Shown: in pieces, positions 36,288 through 45,863 of the stretch
How the letters are laid out: every line of letters begins with the position of its first letter
How positions within the stretch are numbered: the stretch's first letter is position 1
NCBI GenBank assembly: GCA_951813525.2
Contig: CATOTJ020000001.1
Span: 620,001 to 684,000 of the forward strand
Length of the DNA: 64,000 bases
From: Thermohalobaculum sp951813525
Lineage (GTDB): Bacteria > Pseudomonadota > Alphaproteobacteria > Rhodobacterales > Rhodobacteraceae
Direction: 5' to 3'
The notes under the pieces: model-generated
Databases searched by the model: none
What the model was told of the DNA's origin: nothing
What the model saw: only the letters and a program-made list of their open reading frames with translations
Translations under genes and position numbers: made by a program

Positions 36288-37856
36288 TTACGAGCTCAGA
36301 TCGCGGAACACGGCTGGCAATTGCTCCGGCAGATCCTCGGCAATCAGGCCGGGGCCGAATTTCAGCGCGCATTCAACATGCAGCCAAGCCGCCGTTTCTG
36401 CGGCGGTCAACGGGTTCAGGCCGCGTGCCATCAATCCTGTGATGAACCCGGCCAACACATCGCCCGAACCTGCAGTGGCCAACCCAGGTGCCGCGCGGTC
36501 GTAATGAGCCGAGTTGACGGTGCATCGGCCATCGGGTGCGGCGATGACCGTATCGGCGCCTTTGTAGAGGACAACGCACCCCGCGCGGGCGGCGGCTTCT
36601 CGTGTCGCGTCCACCTTGGAATATACCGGGCCTTTGTTGGCCGGTTCCTTCAGCTTGGCCAGCAGGTCTGGGAACAGCCGACCGAATTCGCCTTCATGCG
36701 GGGTCAGGACGCAATTGTCGTGCAACATCGCGAACAGCGTTTCGGGATCATCCCGATATTCGGTCAAGGCGTCAGCATCGAGCACCAGGCCTATCGGCTG
36801 GCCTTCCGATGTCTCGTTCCCAAGCCCGGTGATAAACTCCCGCAGCCGCTCCCCCATCCCGAACCCCGGGCCGATACAGACCGCCTTGATCTTGCGTTCG
36901 CGGATCTCGGTTTGCAGCCCGTCCACCCCCTTGATCGAGGTCAGCATGATCGCGTCCAACCGCGCGGCATTTTCCTGCAATGCCGCCGGCGGCGTGCCGA
37001 CAGTGACCAGCCCGGCCCCGATGCGCAGCGCGCCACGAGCGGCCAGCCGGGCCGCCCCACCCTTGCCGACGCCGCCCGAGAGTATGAGGGCGTGGCCGTG
37101 GTGGTACTTGTGATCCTCAGCATCCTTCGGCCAGAGCCAGATTTCATCGCTACCTGTCAAACGAAAGTCAGAATACGGCGCTGGTTGTCCGAGGCCGATG
37201 TCGACAATTGCGATGCGGCCACAGATACCGCTGCCCAAGAACAAGTGATGCCCGGGCTTAGCCGTATGAAAGGTCACTGTAAGTGAAGCCTTGAAGTGCC
37301 CAAGGTCTCCAAGCCAAACTCCGGAATCTGAGCATAAGCCAGAGGGCACATCGATTGCGACAACCCGGTTATCCAGCCGTGGGCAATCGTATTCGTACAC
37401 TGCGTCAAAGATCAAAGATGCCGCCGCCGCCGGTTCTCCTTCAAGTCCTCTTGTCAGGCCTATGCCGAACAGTGCATCGACGATCAAATCGGCCGCTTCG
37501 AATGTTTCGCGTCTTTTGGGGGGTAGATTAATCTCGCCCAATTCCCGCCATCGCCGTGCGTTTTCTGCGGCATCCGGGGGCAACTTGGCCTCGGCGCCGT
37601 AGACAAAGACGTCGACCTGCCAGCCCCGCTGTTTCAACAGCCGGGCCACGACAAAGCCGTCGCCGCCATTGTTGCCGGGGCCGCACAGCACCACCGCGCG
37701 GTGCGGCGCGAGCGCCAGTTCCGGGCGCCATTCCAGGATGGCCTCGACAACGCCGCGCCCGGCGCGTTCCATCAGCTCCAGCCCGGTCACCTCGCCCGAG
37801 GCGATGGCGGCCTGCTCGATGGCGCGCATCTGCGCGGCGGTAAGAAGCTCGGTCAT
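36288..37856 (-). CDS. nnr: Bifunctional NAD(P)HX epimerase / ADP-dependent NAD(P)HX dehydratase
   Basis: Repairs hydrated NADH/NADPH. N-terminal YjeF_N epimerase (residues about 1-215): LLTAAQMRAIEQAA, VVLCGPGNNGGDGFVVAR, IVDALFGIGL, AIDVPSGLCSDSG. C-terminal ribokinase-like dehydratase: HALILSGGVGKGGAARLAARGALRIGAGLVT in part, VLDADALTEY, CVLTPHEGEFGRL and the ATP/ADP site GLATAGSGDVLAGFI. The 522-residue length fits a full fusion. ATG at 37856 was chosen; another Met four codons earlier is possible. The glnB-glnA pair often found beside it in relatives is not here. Confidence 0.95.
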   Translation of the reverse strand: MTELLTAAQMRAIEQAAIASGEVTGLELMERAGRGVVEAILEWRPELALAPHRAVVLCGPGNNGGDGFVVARLLKQRGWQVDVFVYGAEAKLPPDAAENARRWRELGEINLPPKRRETFEAADLIVDALFGIGLTRGLEGEPAAAASLIFDAVYEYDCPRLDNRVVAIDVPSGLCSDSGVWLGDLGHFKASLTVTFHTAKPGHHLFLGSGICGRIAIVDIGLGQPAPYSDFRLTGSDEIWLWPKDAEDHKYHHGHALILSGGVGKGGAARLAARGALRIGAGLVTVGTPPAALQENAARLDAIMLTSIKGVDGLQTEIRERKIKAVCIGPGFGMGERLREFITGLGNETSEGQPIGLVLDADALTEYRDDPETLFAMLHDNCVLTPHEGEFGRLFPDLLAKLKEPANKGPVYSKVDATREAAARAGCVVLYKGADTVIAAPDGRCTVNSAHYDRAAPGLATAGSGDVLAGFITGLMARGLNPLTAAETAAWLHVECALKFGPGLIAEDLPEQLPAVFRDLSS

Positions 37857-37880
37857 GCTTTGCCCCAAATCGTGGCTATG

Positions 37881-37947
37881 CCGTCCCGGACGGGCCCCGG
37901 ATCGTCATCGAGCCGTTACATGAGGTCCCGGGTCAAGTCCGGAACGG
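37881..37947. repeat. REP-like imperfect inverted repeat between nnrD and lysC
   Basis: A GC-rich arm at about 37881-37903 and another at 37923-37947 are imperfect reverse complements (roughly three quarters identical) and contain the cccggg/tcaagtccgg words seen in dispersed alphaproteobacterial palindromes. Whether it recurs in this genome cannot be judged from one window. Confidence 0.4.
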
Positions 37948-38112
37948 TGTTCTGCCCGTTTGGAACCTGCAAACGATGTAAAATGACGGGGCAAAGTCTT
38001 AAGTTTGGTCTTAGCTCCCGGTCGGGCGCTGCGCTCCCTTGCCCGACTCCGCGCCACCCGATATAGGGCGCGCGAATGACCGTCCTTGCCGGGCGAGAAG
38101 ACAGGAAGACCC

Positions 38113-39354
38113 ATGCCGCGCCTTGTTATGAAATTCGGCGGAACCTCCGTCGCTGATCTGGATCGTATTCGGAACGCAGCGGCCAAGGTGAAGGCCGAGG
38201 TCGACCGCGGTTATGAAGTCGCTGTCGTCGTCTCGGCCATGTCGGGAAAAACGAACGAACTGGTCGGCTGGGTCCGCGATGCCGCCGCCCCGCCAGAATC
38301 GAACGGGCGCGGGTTGTATGACGCCCGTGAATACGATGCAGTCGTTGCCTCCGGCGAGTTGGTAACGTCGGGATTGATGTCGCTGGCCTTGCAGGAAGCG
38401 GGCGTGCCCGCCCGGTCATGGCAGGGCTGGCAGGTGCCGGTCCATACCTCGGATGCCCATGGTGCAGCCCGGATCGAACGGATCGAGACCGCCAATCTGG
38501 ATCAGAAGTTCGAAGAAGGCCTGCATGCGGTTATCGCCGGATTTCAGGGGATCAGCCCCGACGGGCGGGTGACGACCCTGGGCCGGGGCGGATCGGACAC
38601 GACCGCCGTTGCGTTTGCCGCCGCTCTGGGCGCCGAGCGTTGCGATATCTATACGGATGTGGACGGTGTCTACACCACCGACCCGCGCATCGAGCGCCGT
38701 GCGCGCAAGATCGAGAAGATCGCCTATGAGGAGATGCTGGAGCTGGCATCGCTGGGCGCCAAAGTGCTTCAGACCCGCAGCGTCGAGCTGGCGATGAACC
38801 ATCGCGTCCGGCTGATGGTCAAGTCCAGCTTCGAGGACCTGCCGGGAACGCTGGTTTGTGACGAGGAGGAAATCGTGGAACAGAACGTCGTAACTGGCAT
38901 CGCCTATTCCCGCGACGAAGCGAAAGTCACGCTGGTTAAAGTGCCGGACCGCCCGGGTGTCGCCGCCTCGATCTTCGGGCCGTTGGCCGATGCTGGCGTA
39001 AATGTGGACATGATCGTCCAGAACATCGGTGCCGACGGGATGACGGACATGACCTTTAGTCTGTCGACAGACCACATCGCGATGGCCCGCCAGGCGCTGG
39101 AGGATGCGCGCGATGCCATCGGTTATCAGGAGATCATCCTGGACGGCGAAGTGTCCAAAGTCTCGATCGTCGGGACCGGAATGCGCAGCCATGCGGGCGT
39201 CGCGCAGAAGATGTTTTCGGCGCTGGCCGCCGACAGCATCAACATCAAGGTCATCACAACGTCCGAGATCAAGGTCAGCGTTCTGATCGACCGGCGATAC
39301 ATGGAATTGGCCGTGCAGTCCTTGCACAAAGCGTTCGATCTGGAGACTGCGTAA
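38113..39354 (+). CDS. lysC: Aspartate kinase
   Basis: First step of lysine, threonine and methionine synthesis: phosphorylates aspartate. The 413 residues begin LVMKFGGTSVADLDRI (KFGGTSV signature), continue with VVVSAMSGKTNELV, GRGGSDTTAVAFAAALGAERCDIYTDVDGV written in part, and end with two ACT domains (VTLVKVPDRPGVAASIFGPLADAGVNVD in part; VSIVGTGMRSHAGVAQKMF) for feedback inhibition. ATG at 38113 follows AGGAAG. It is followed after 30 bp by ptsP, a conserved pairing in alphaproteobacteria. Confidence 0.97.
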   Translation: MPRLVMKFGGTSVADLDRIRNAAAKVKAEVDRGYEVAVVVSAMSGKTNELVGWVRDAAAPPESNGRGLYDAREYDAVVASGELVTSGLMSLALQEAGVPARSWQGWQVPVHTSDAHGAARIERIETANLDQKFEEGLHAVIAGFQGISPDGRVTTLGRGGSDTTAVAFAAALGAERCDIYTDVDGVYTTDPRIERRARKIEKIAYEEMLELASLGAKVLQTRSVELAMNHRVRLMVKSSFEDLPGTLVCDEEEIVEQNVVTGIAYSRDEAKVTLVKVPDRPGVAASIFGPLADAGVNVDMIVQNIGADGMTDMTFSLSTDHIAMARQALEDARDAIGYQEIILDGEVSKVSIVGTGMRSHAGVAQKMFSALAADSINIKVITTSEIKVSVLIDRRYMELAVQSLHKAFDLETA

Positions 39355-39384
39355 CTGCGTCCACTGGGCGCTTGGGAGGGCAGA

Positions 39385-41631
39385 ATGCCCGGCACAATGG
39401 GTGGGTCACGCGCGATGATGCGGGCGCTGCGAACGGCAATGGCCGGTGCGGCGGAAGGTCAGGCGCGTCTGGATACCGTTGTCGGTCTGATTGCTTCGAA
39501 CATGGTTGCCGAGGTCTGCTCGATCTATCTCAAGCGGGACGAGAAGACGTTGGAGCTGTGCGCGACCGAGGGGTTACGCCAGGACTCGGTCCACTCTGCC
39601 CGGCTGCGGGTTGGTCAGGGCCTGGTCGGACGCATTGCCGAACGCGCGGAACATTTCGCCACTGACGACGCCGAAAACGCCCCGGGGTTCCGATACCTGC
39701 CGGAAACCGGGGAGGAACGGTATCGATCGTTTGTCGGCGTGCCGATTCAGCGGCTGGGCGAGGTTATGGGTGTTCTGGTGGTCCAGAACGAAGCGCCCCG
39801 TGTTTATGAAGACGACGATGTCGAGGCGCTGGAATTCGTTGCCATGATCATCGCCGAGATGACCGAGGCAGGTGCGTTCCGAGATTCCGCCGGGCTGGCC
39901 ACGGGTCCGGGACGGCGCCAGGGTCCGCTGCGCATCGCGGCGCGCAGTGCCTCGGAAGGGATCGCCGAGGGCTTGGTGCATTTGCACGAGCCGCGTCTGG
40001 TTACGTTCGATCCGATTTCCGACGACCCGGAGACCGAGCGCAAACGCATGGCCGAGGCTCTGGTCGCGATGCGCGAGCATGTCGATCAGATGCTGGACGA
40101 AACCGGCCCCGGTCATGGCACCGAGCAGCGCGATATTTTCGAAGCCTATCGAATGGTCGCCTATGACAAGGGCTGGTCGCGCCGGTTGATGGAGGCGATT
40201 GACGGCGGCCTTTCTGCCGAAGTTGCCGTGGAGAAGGTGCAGTCGGATGCCCGTGCCCGGATGGAGCGGGTCGCCGACCCCTATCTGCGCGAACGGCTGC
40301 ATGATCTGGATGATCTGGCCAATCGGCTTCTGCGCCACCTGATCAAGGATACAGAACAACCGCAATCGGCGCCGGATGGGGCCATTCTGGTTGCACGCAA
40401 TCTGGGCCCGGGCGAGCTGATGGATCATGCGGGCCGCGTTCGCGCCGTGGTCTTGGAGGAAGGGTCGCTTTCCTCGCACGCTGCCATCGTTGCGCGGGCT
40501 TTGGCGATCCCCATGGTGGTGCAGGCCGACCGCGTGACCCGCGATGCCAATCCGGGCGACCGGATCGTTGTGAACGGCGATACGGGCCGGGTGCATCTGC
40601 GCCCCGATGCGGCGGTTCTGGAGCAGTTCCGCAGCCAAATCACCCAGGCGGCCGAGGCGCGGCAGGCATATCGCGAGCTGGTCGGCCAACCGGCGACGAC
40701 GCTTGATGGCGCAACCGTTTCGCTGAAGATGAACGCTGGCGTGCTGGCCGATCTTCCGTCTTTGGCGACCTCTGGCGCCGATGGCGTGGGCCTTTACCGG
40801 ACCGAGTTGCAGTTCATGATCCGCCAGCGCATGCCGCGGCGCGAGGCGCAGGCCGCTCTTTACAAACGGGTGCTGGATGCCGCCGACGGCGCAGAGGTGA
40901 TCTTCCGCACACTGGACATCGGTTCGGACAAGATCCTGCCCTATATGCGCCGCGAGCGTGAGGCCAATCCGGCGCTTGGTTGGCGGGCCATTCGGGTCGG
41001 GTTGGACCGCCCGCGGCTATTGGCGATGCAGATTCAAGCGCTGATCCGAGCCGCCGAGGGTCGTCCGCTGTCGCTGATGTTCCCGATGATTACGGATGCG
41101 CGCGAGTTTTTCGCGGCCCGCGATCTGGTGCTGTCTGAAATTGACCGTCAGGAGGGTCTTGGTCATTTGCGGCCCGCAGACCTGAAGATCGGCCTGATGT
41201 TCGAGGTCCCTGCCCTGGCCCATGCGCCGAGCCAGATGTTCGAGGTCGCAGACTTCGTGTCGGTTGGCGGGAACGATCTGTTGCAGTTTTTCTTTGCCGC
41301 CGACAGGGAGAATGAGCGGGTGCGCGCGCGCTATGATGTTCTGTCGCCAAGCTTTCTTGATTTTCTGACCGGAATCGTTCGCCGTTGTGCCCAGCACGAA
41401 ACGCGCCTTTCTTTTTGCGGCGAGGCGGCTGGTCAACCTGTAAGCGCGGTTACGTTGGCGGCGTTGGGATTTCGGGAACTTTCGATGCGCTCCGCCTCGA
41501 TCGGGCCGGTAAAGCAGGCGTTTATCTCGGTCGATCTGGCCGACGTGCGCGCGGCCATCGCCGATGCCCATCGTCTCGGGTTGCCCAGCGCTGGGCCTGC
41601 GGTCAGCAATCTGCTTGCGCGTCGTTCCTAG
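39385..41631 (+). CDS. ptsP: Phosphoenolpyruvate-protein phosphotransferase PtsP (EI-Ntr)
   Basis: Enzyme I of the nitrogen-related PTS; passes phosphate from PEP to NPr and controls metabolism and potassium/nitrogen responses. The 748 residues have an N-terminal GAF domain (about 30-165; VCSIYLKRDEKTLELCATEG), the phosphohistidine domain with LEEGSLSSHAAIVARALAIP, and the PEP-binding TIM barrel (GADGVGLYRTELQFM, RTLDIGSDKILPY, ALGWRAIRVGLD, CGEAAGQP). All catalytic blocks are intact. It may be in one transcript with lysC. Confidence 0.97.
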   Translation: MPGTMGGSRAMMRALRTAMAGAAEGQARLDTVVGLIASNMVAEVCSIYLKRDEKTLELCATEGLRQDSVHSARLRVGQGLVGRIAERAEHFATDDAENAPGFRYLPETGEERYRSFVGVPIQRLGEVMGVLVVQNEAPRVYEDDDVEALEFVAMIIAEMTEAGAFRDSAGLATGPGRRQGPLRIAARSASEGIAEGLVHLHEPRLVTFDPISDDPETERKRMAEALVAMREHVDQMLDETGPGHGTEQRDIFEAYRMVAYDKGWSRRLMEAIDGGLSAEVAVEKVQSDARARMERVADPYLRERLHDLDDLANRLLRHLIKDTEQPQSAPDGAILVARNLGPGELMDHAGRVRAVVLEEGSLSSHAAIVARALAIPMVVQADRVTRDANPGDRIVVNGDTGRVHLRPDAAVLEQFRSQITQAAEARQAYRELVGQPATTLDGATVSLKMNAGVLADLPSLATSGADGVGLYRTELQFMIRQRMPRREAQAALYKRVLDAADGAEVIFRTLDIGSDKILPYMRREREANPALGWRAIRVGLDRPRLLAMQIQALIRAAEGRPLSLMFPMITDAREFFAARDLVLSEIDRQEGLGHLRPADLKIGLMFEVPALAHAPSQMFEVADFVSVGGNDLLQFFFAADRENERVRARYDVLSPSFLDFLTGIVRRCAQHETRLSFCGEAAGQPVSAVTLAALGFRELSMRSASIGPVKQAFISVDLADVRAAIADAHRLGLPSAGPAVSNLLARRS

Positions 41632-41654
41632 TAGCAGGGTTGTACGGCCGGGGC

Positions 41655-42572
41655 CTAATCCTCGCCCGGTCTGGCACGGGAACGGGTTGTCGAGCGCCAT
41701 CGGCGGTGGAACCAAAGCCACTGGCCGGGATATTCGGTAATCCAGGCGCTGATCCGATCGTTGACCTGTTGCATCATCTCGATCGGGTCGTCGCCTTTGA
41801 TGGGCGCCTCGAACGAGACGTCGAACCGGTTCCCGGCCAGACCGCGCGTGCCGCGTGTCGGGATCAGCGCGGCCCCGGTTTTGGCGGCGAGATCGGCGGC
41901 CACCGTCACCGTCTCGGCCGGGTGGCCGAGGAAATCCAGAAACGGAGCGCCTGAATTTCGCTGGTCGACCAGGATCATAATGAACCCGCCGCGGCGCACA
42001 TAGTTGACGAGTTTGCGCATCCCGCCAGCGCCTTTTTGCAGAACCGGCGCGCCGAGTTTCGGGATCCGCCGCATTGTCCATCGGTCCAACGGGCGGTTGT
42101 TGAACGCGCGATAGATGATACCAGTCTCGCATCCTGCACGTTTAGCCGCCAGGCGGGCGGCCTCCCAATTTCCGTAATGTGCGGTCACCAGGATCGCGCC
42201 TTTTCCGGCCGCTGCCGCGTCCTTTAGATGCTCGATGCCTTCGACACTCAGATCGACCTGCCGGGAGAACCGCTCCAGCCGGGCATATTCGACGGCCATC
42301 CGCGCAAAACTGCCGGCAGCATCACGGGCGATGGCGCGGCGTTCGGCTTCGGGCATTTGCGGCCAGACCAGCGCCAGATTGTCCAAGGCGCGCTGACGGC
42401 TGCGCGGCACCACCATTATTGCCCAGCCGCCCAGGCGATGTGCCAATCCACCCAACATCCGTGCCGGAAGCGGCCAGGTCAGAACCCGAAAGAACCCGGC
42501 GAGCGAGAACAAAACGACTTCGATGGCCCGGGTGCGCCAACTGTCTTTAGATTGGAAATAGCTCTGACTCAC
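41655..42572 (-). CDS. Lipid A biosynthesis acyltransferase (LpxL/HtrB family)
   Basis: Inner-membrane acyl-ACP transferase adding a secondary acyl chain to lipid A. The 305 residues show an N-terminal hydrophobic helix, RQRALDNLALVWP, the catalytic HX4E in VTAHYGNWEAARL, YRAFNNRPLDRW, and MILVDQRNSGAPFLDFLG. The ending WLWFHRRWR is typical. It overlaps the MATE gene by 4 nt, so the two are probably co-transcribed. Which acyl position it serves cannot be told. Confidence 0.92.
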   Translation of the reverse strand: MSQSYFQSKDSWRTRAIEVVLFSLAGFFRVLTWPLPARMLGGLAHRLGGWAIMVVPRSRQRALDNLALVWPQMPEAERRAIARDAAGSFARMAVEYARLERFSRQVDLSVEGIEHLKDAAAAGKGAILVTAHYGNWEAARLAAKRAGCETGIIYRAFNNRPLDRWTMRRIPKLGAPVLQKGAGGMRKLVNYVRRGGFIMILVDQRNSGAPFLDFLGHPAETVTVAADLAAKTGAALIPTRGTRGLAGNRFDVSFEAPIKGDDPIEMMQQVNDRISAWITEYPGQWLWFHRRWRSTTRSRARPGED

Positions 42573-43948
42573 CGTCTTCCCCGGGTCAGGGCGTGGAACC
42601 GCCAGGCCATAAGTGCTGTTGCAACAGCGCAGGATAGTGCGATCGAGAGTGCCAAGCCACGTTCATCCCAGCCGCCATAGTGAAGCAGATACCATCCCAG
42701 CGGTATCATGATCACCACAAAACTGATTGCGTATCCGGCCAACGGGATCCAGGCATCGCCCAGCGCCCGGTTGGCCTGACCCATCACGACCTGCAAAGTG
42801 TCTGGCACAAAGATAAAGGCTGCAAACAGCATCACCCCCGCTGTCCGCGCGACCAGTTCCGGGTCGTCGGTATAGACGGTCGGTATCCAGTTTCTGAAGA
42901 TCAGAACAAGCCCGCCCAGAAGCGACATCAGGATCAGTGCCACCAGGAACCCGGTCCACCCGGCAAAGACCGCCTCGCGCGTCTGACCCGCGCCGGTTGC
43001 CTGGCCGACGCGAACGCCGGTGGCCACGGAAAGGCCGAGGCCCACCATGAAGATGGTCGATACCAGGTTGTGAGAGATGGAATAGGCATCGAGCGCAGCA
43101 ATCCCGATGGTCCCGGCCATCATGGTCATGGCTGTAAATCCCACGGTTTCAAACCCGTTCGAAAGACCAGCCGATAGTCCGAGCTTGCGCATCATGTATC
43201 CCGCGCGCCATCCGCCGGGTCCCCAGACCCCCTCCCAAACGCCGCGAACGCCGGCGGCGACTGCGTCGCGCTGCATCAAGATCACGGCAATCAGAATCCC
43301 GGCCGCCGCGAACCGGGCCAGCGAAGAGGCGACGGCGGCGCCAACCGCGCCCATTTCGGGCCATCCAAGATGCCCGAAGATCATAACCCAATTCAAAGCA
43401 GCGTTGATCAGATTGGCTGCAACCATGGCGGCCAACGCTGCCATTGGGCGCCGCGTTGATTCCAGGTAGAACGCGCAAACCGCATAGATCACCTGCGCCA
43501 ACAGCCCCGGCGCCAAAGCGATGGCAACATGGCCGCCGCGCACCGAAAATTCCTCGCTCTGGCCAAACAGGCGCAGCCAATCTTCGCCATGATAGACGAT
43601 GATCATCCCGAAGATCGAAACGAAGACGCCCCAGCTCATCGCGCGCCGCCAGGCGCGCCCGCATTCCAGCCAGTTGCCTGCGCCGTAAGCCTGGCTGATC
43701 ACCGGGATCATCCCGATACAAAGTCCGATCGACATGACCATGAACGGAACGAAGATCGCGAGACCGAGGTTTGAAACCCCGACGGCGCCTTCGCCGAACC
43801 GGCCCAGCATGACAATATCGACAAAGGCCATGACCAGGATGCCCGCCCGCGACAGCATGACGGGCCATGCCAGCCGCAGAAGATCAACGGAATGGCGCAG
43901 GACCTTGGGCGTAAACGCCTCGTCCGTATAAAGGGCATCTTTGGTCAT
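42569..43948 (-). CDS. MATE-family multidrug/metabolite efflux protein (NorM type)
   Basis: Inner-membrane antiporter, 459 residues with about twelve predicted helices in two MatE repeats. Visible pieces: LRLAWPVMLSRAGILVMAFVDIVMLG, GLCIGMIPVISQAYGAGN (the Q-x-x-G-x-x loop) and, in the second half, GLSVATGVRVGQATGAGQ. Cation and substrate are unknown. It reads away from the methyltransferase gene that starts 125 bp beyond its own start, and leads into the lipid A acyltransferase gene by an ATGA overlap. Confidence 0.9.
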   Translation of the reverse strand: MTKDALYTDEAFTPKVLRHSVDLLRLAWPVMLSRAGILVMAFVDIVMLGRFGEGAVGVSNLGLAIFVPFMVMSIGLCIGMIPVISQAYGAGNWLECGRAWRRAMSWGVFVSIFGMIIVYHGEDWLRLFGQSEEFSVRGGHVAIALAPGLLAQVIYAVCAFYLESTRRPMAALAAMVAANLINAALNWVMIFGHLGWPEMGAVGAAVASSLARFAAAGILIAVILMQRDAVAAGVRGVWEGVWGPGGWRAGYMMRKLGLSAGLSNGFETVGFTAMTMMAGTIGIAALDAYSISHNLVSTIFMVGLGLSVATGVRVGQATGAGQTREAVFAGWTGFLVALILMSLLGGLVLIFRNWIPTVYTDDPELVARTAGVMLFAAFIFVPDTLQVVMGQANRALGDAWIPLAGYAISFVVIMIPLGWYLLHYGGWDERGLALSIALSCAVATALMAWRFHALTRGRR

Positions 43949-44073
43949 GCCCCGCCCTTACTGCCCGTGCGGCGCCGCGCCAAGCGGCAAATCGCCGGGC
44001 ACAAATCATGGCACTGCTTTTCAATTGCGGTTGAATGCCGCTAACGTCGCGCCGCACACAACAAGAGGCAGGC

Positions 44074-45183
44074 ATGGCGAACAAGACAGCGGCAACCACG
44101 TCGATGAAGGGCGGCGGCTATTACAGCCAGTCGACCCGCGGCGCCAAGGATGTCATCGACAACGCGGCACCGATGATGATGCAGGCCGTGGCAGCGCTGC
44201 CGGAACCAGAACACGGTCAGCCGGTGCGGATCGCCGATTACGGGACCGCCGATGGCGGCACATCGAAAAAGACCATTCGCGATACGGTTGGCACCTTGAA
44301 GGACCGGTGGCCGGACCGTCAGATTCAGGTGACGTATACGGATCTGGCGTCGAATGACTGGAGCCAGTTGTTCAAAGCCATGCAGGGGCTGGACGGGTCC
44401 GATCACACATATTGGACAGAATTTCCGGGCGTATTTGTGCAAGGCTGCGGCATCGGTTTTCATCATCAGTTGTTACCGGATGCGACGCTGGATCTGGGGT
44501 TTTCCGCGACCGCGATGCACTATGTCCGCGAGGTGCCATGCCTGATCCCGGATCATGTCCACCATGTTGGCGCGACCGGTGCGGCGTTGGCGGCTTTCGA
44601 CCGGCAGGCGGCCGAGGATTGGAATGCCATTCTTCTGGCCCGCGCCGCCGAACTGCGCCCGGGCGGGCGGTTGGTCATCATGAGTTTCGGCAAGGACGAG
44701 GCCGATCGCTATCTGGGGAATACGGACGGTGTGAACATGTTCGACACGTTCGATCTGCACTGGAAGGCGATGGCAGGCGAGGGGTTGATAACCGCAGCAG
44801 AATACGAAGCTGCCACCTTCGCCCAGGTCTATCGCACGCCGGAAGAATTCAGGGCGCCGCTGCTGGATGAGGGGTCCGAAGTATTTGGTGCGGGATTGCG
44901 GTTGATTTCGGCGCATACCGGTGTGACCGCCTGCCCCTATCGCGCAGCCTTCCTGTCCAACCCGGGCATGGGTGCACGTGCCTTTGCGAAGAGCTATATT
45001 CCGACTTTGCGATCCTGGTCCGAGACGGTTTTTCTGAATGCGCTGTCGTCTGACCGGCCCGAAGACGAGCGCCGGGAATTGGTCGATGCCTTCTATGGCC
45101 GGTACGAGGACATGGTCGCCGCTGATCCCGAAGGGCATGCAATGGACTATGTCCACAGCTATCTGGCCATCGAGAAGGTTTGA
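44074..45183 (+). CDS. SAM-dependent carboxyl methyltransferase of the SABATH (Methyltransf_7) type
   Basis: SABATH enzymes, best known from plants (salicylate, benzoate, jasmonate and caffeine pathways), methylate carboxyl groups or ring nitrogens. The 369 residues follow their layout: MKGGGYYSQSTRGAKDVID (counterpart of the M.gG.G..SYa.NS start), IADYGTADGGTSKKTI for SAM binding, VTYTDLASNDWSQLFKAM (NDLp.NDFn.lF), GCGIGFHHQLLPDATLDLGFSATAMHYV (ppgSFy.rLfP..sld...Ss.sl.WLs, written here in part), and RPGGRLVIMSFG. ATG at 44074 follows AAGAGGCAGG. Single gene by context. Substrate cannot be read; a small carboxylic acid is an inference. Confidence 0.85.
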   Translation: MANKTAATTSMKGGGYYSQSTRGAKDVIDNAAPMMMQAVAALPEPEHGQPVRIADYGTADGGTSKKTIRDTVGTLKDRWPDRQIQVTYTDLASNDWSQLFKAMQGLDGSDHTYWTEFPGVFVQGCGIGFHHQLLPDATLDLGFSATAMHYVREVPCLIPDHVHHVGATGAALAAFDRQAAEDWNAILLARAAELRPGGRLVIMSFGKDEADRYLGNTDGVNMFDTFDLHWKAMAGEGLITAAEYEAATFAQVYRTPEEFRAPLLDEGSEVFGAGLRLISAHTGVTACPYRAAFLSNPGMGARAFAKSYIPTLRSWSETVFLNALSSDRPEDERRELVDAFYGRYEDMVAADPEGHAMDYVHSYLAIEKV

Positions 45184-45278
45184 TCCGAGATCGGGCGCGG
45201 AGTGATCGGAAGCGCCTGGTCCCGTGCAACGCGGCAGCGTCGTTGCGACCTCGCCGCGTGCCGGAAATCGACGTTGTC

Positions 45279-45863
45279 CTAGTCGTCGGTGATCCGCAGG
45301 CGCGAGCATCCCGAGAGGCCGATTGCAGCGATCATTGCCGGAACGCAGGATGTTGGGGCCGAGCCGAGGTCAACCGTGATCCGCCAGCCGCCCGGGTGGC
45401 TGTGCGGGCCGTCCAGCCGGTGCACGGCGCCGCACAAGTCCGGTGTCAGATCGGTTGGGCGGGTTTGAAACCATTCCAGGAACCAATGGCGCAGCGGCGT
45501 CCATGCGGGTTGGATCTGTTCGCTGCGAATATCCAGCACTGCCCGGTCCCACGTAAAGGGATGCAGATCGGCGCTGAAGTCGGGGTTGGCATAGGCTTGG
45601 AGCGGCCGGAAAACGGGGACCGTTCCACCTTGGTATTGTTCGATCAGGGTCCGCCCGGGCCGGGTGACACGTAGATCGCCGCGCGATGGCAGATCCAATT
45701 GACCATCGCGCTTTATGTCACCAGCGGGATTGCGCCGGATCGGTTCGGGTTCGATCTCGGCACCGGAGTTCAGGGCCTTGGCCTGCGCCTCGAGAAGCAC
45801 GGTTAAGGTTGCTTCGCGGACTGCCGACAAGTGTTCGGTCAGGACCTCTGCTGGAATCGTCAT
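45279..45863 (-). CDS. Conserved hypothetical protein in the dapB operon
   Basis: A 194-residue protein I do not recognise. It has no signal peptide and no membrane helix. It is rich in Trp/His/Pro in the second half (HPFTWDRAVLDI, WTPLRHWFLEWFQTRPTD, RLDGPHSHPGGWRITVDLGSAP), with the last block reading like a beta-sheet edge. It begins with ATGA overlap after the DUF1489 gene and uses the same codon style as its neighbours, so it is likely a real third gene of the dapB-DUF1489 operon. No function is proposed. Confidence 0.7.
   Translation of the reverse strand: MTIPAEVLTEHLSAVREATLTVLLEAQAKALNSGAEIEPEPIRRNPAGDIKRDGQLDLPSRGDLRVTRPGRTLIEQYQGGTVPVFRPLQAYANPDFSADLHPFTWDRAVLDIRSEQIQPAWTPLRHWFLEWFQTRPTDLTPDLCGAVHRLDGPHSHPGGWRITVDLGSAPTSCVPAMIAAIGLSGCSRLRITDD

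Noticed and set aside
37857..38112. Riboswitch upstream of lysC
   Set aside because: The leader shows GC-rich repeats but no lysine-riboswitch core that I can recognise.
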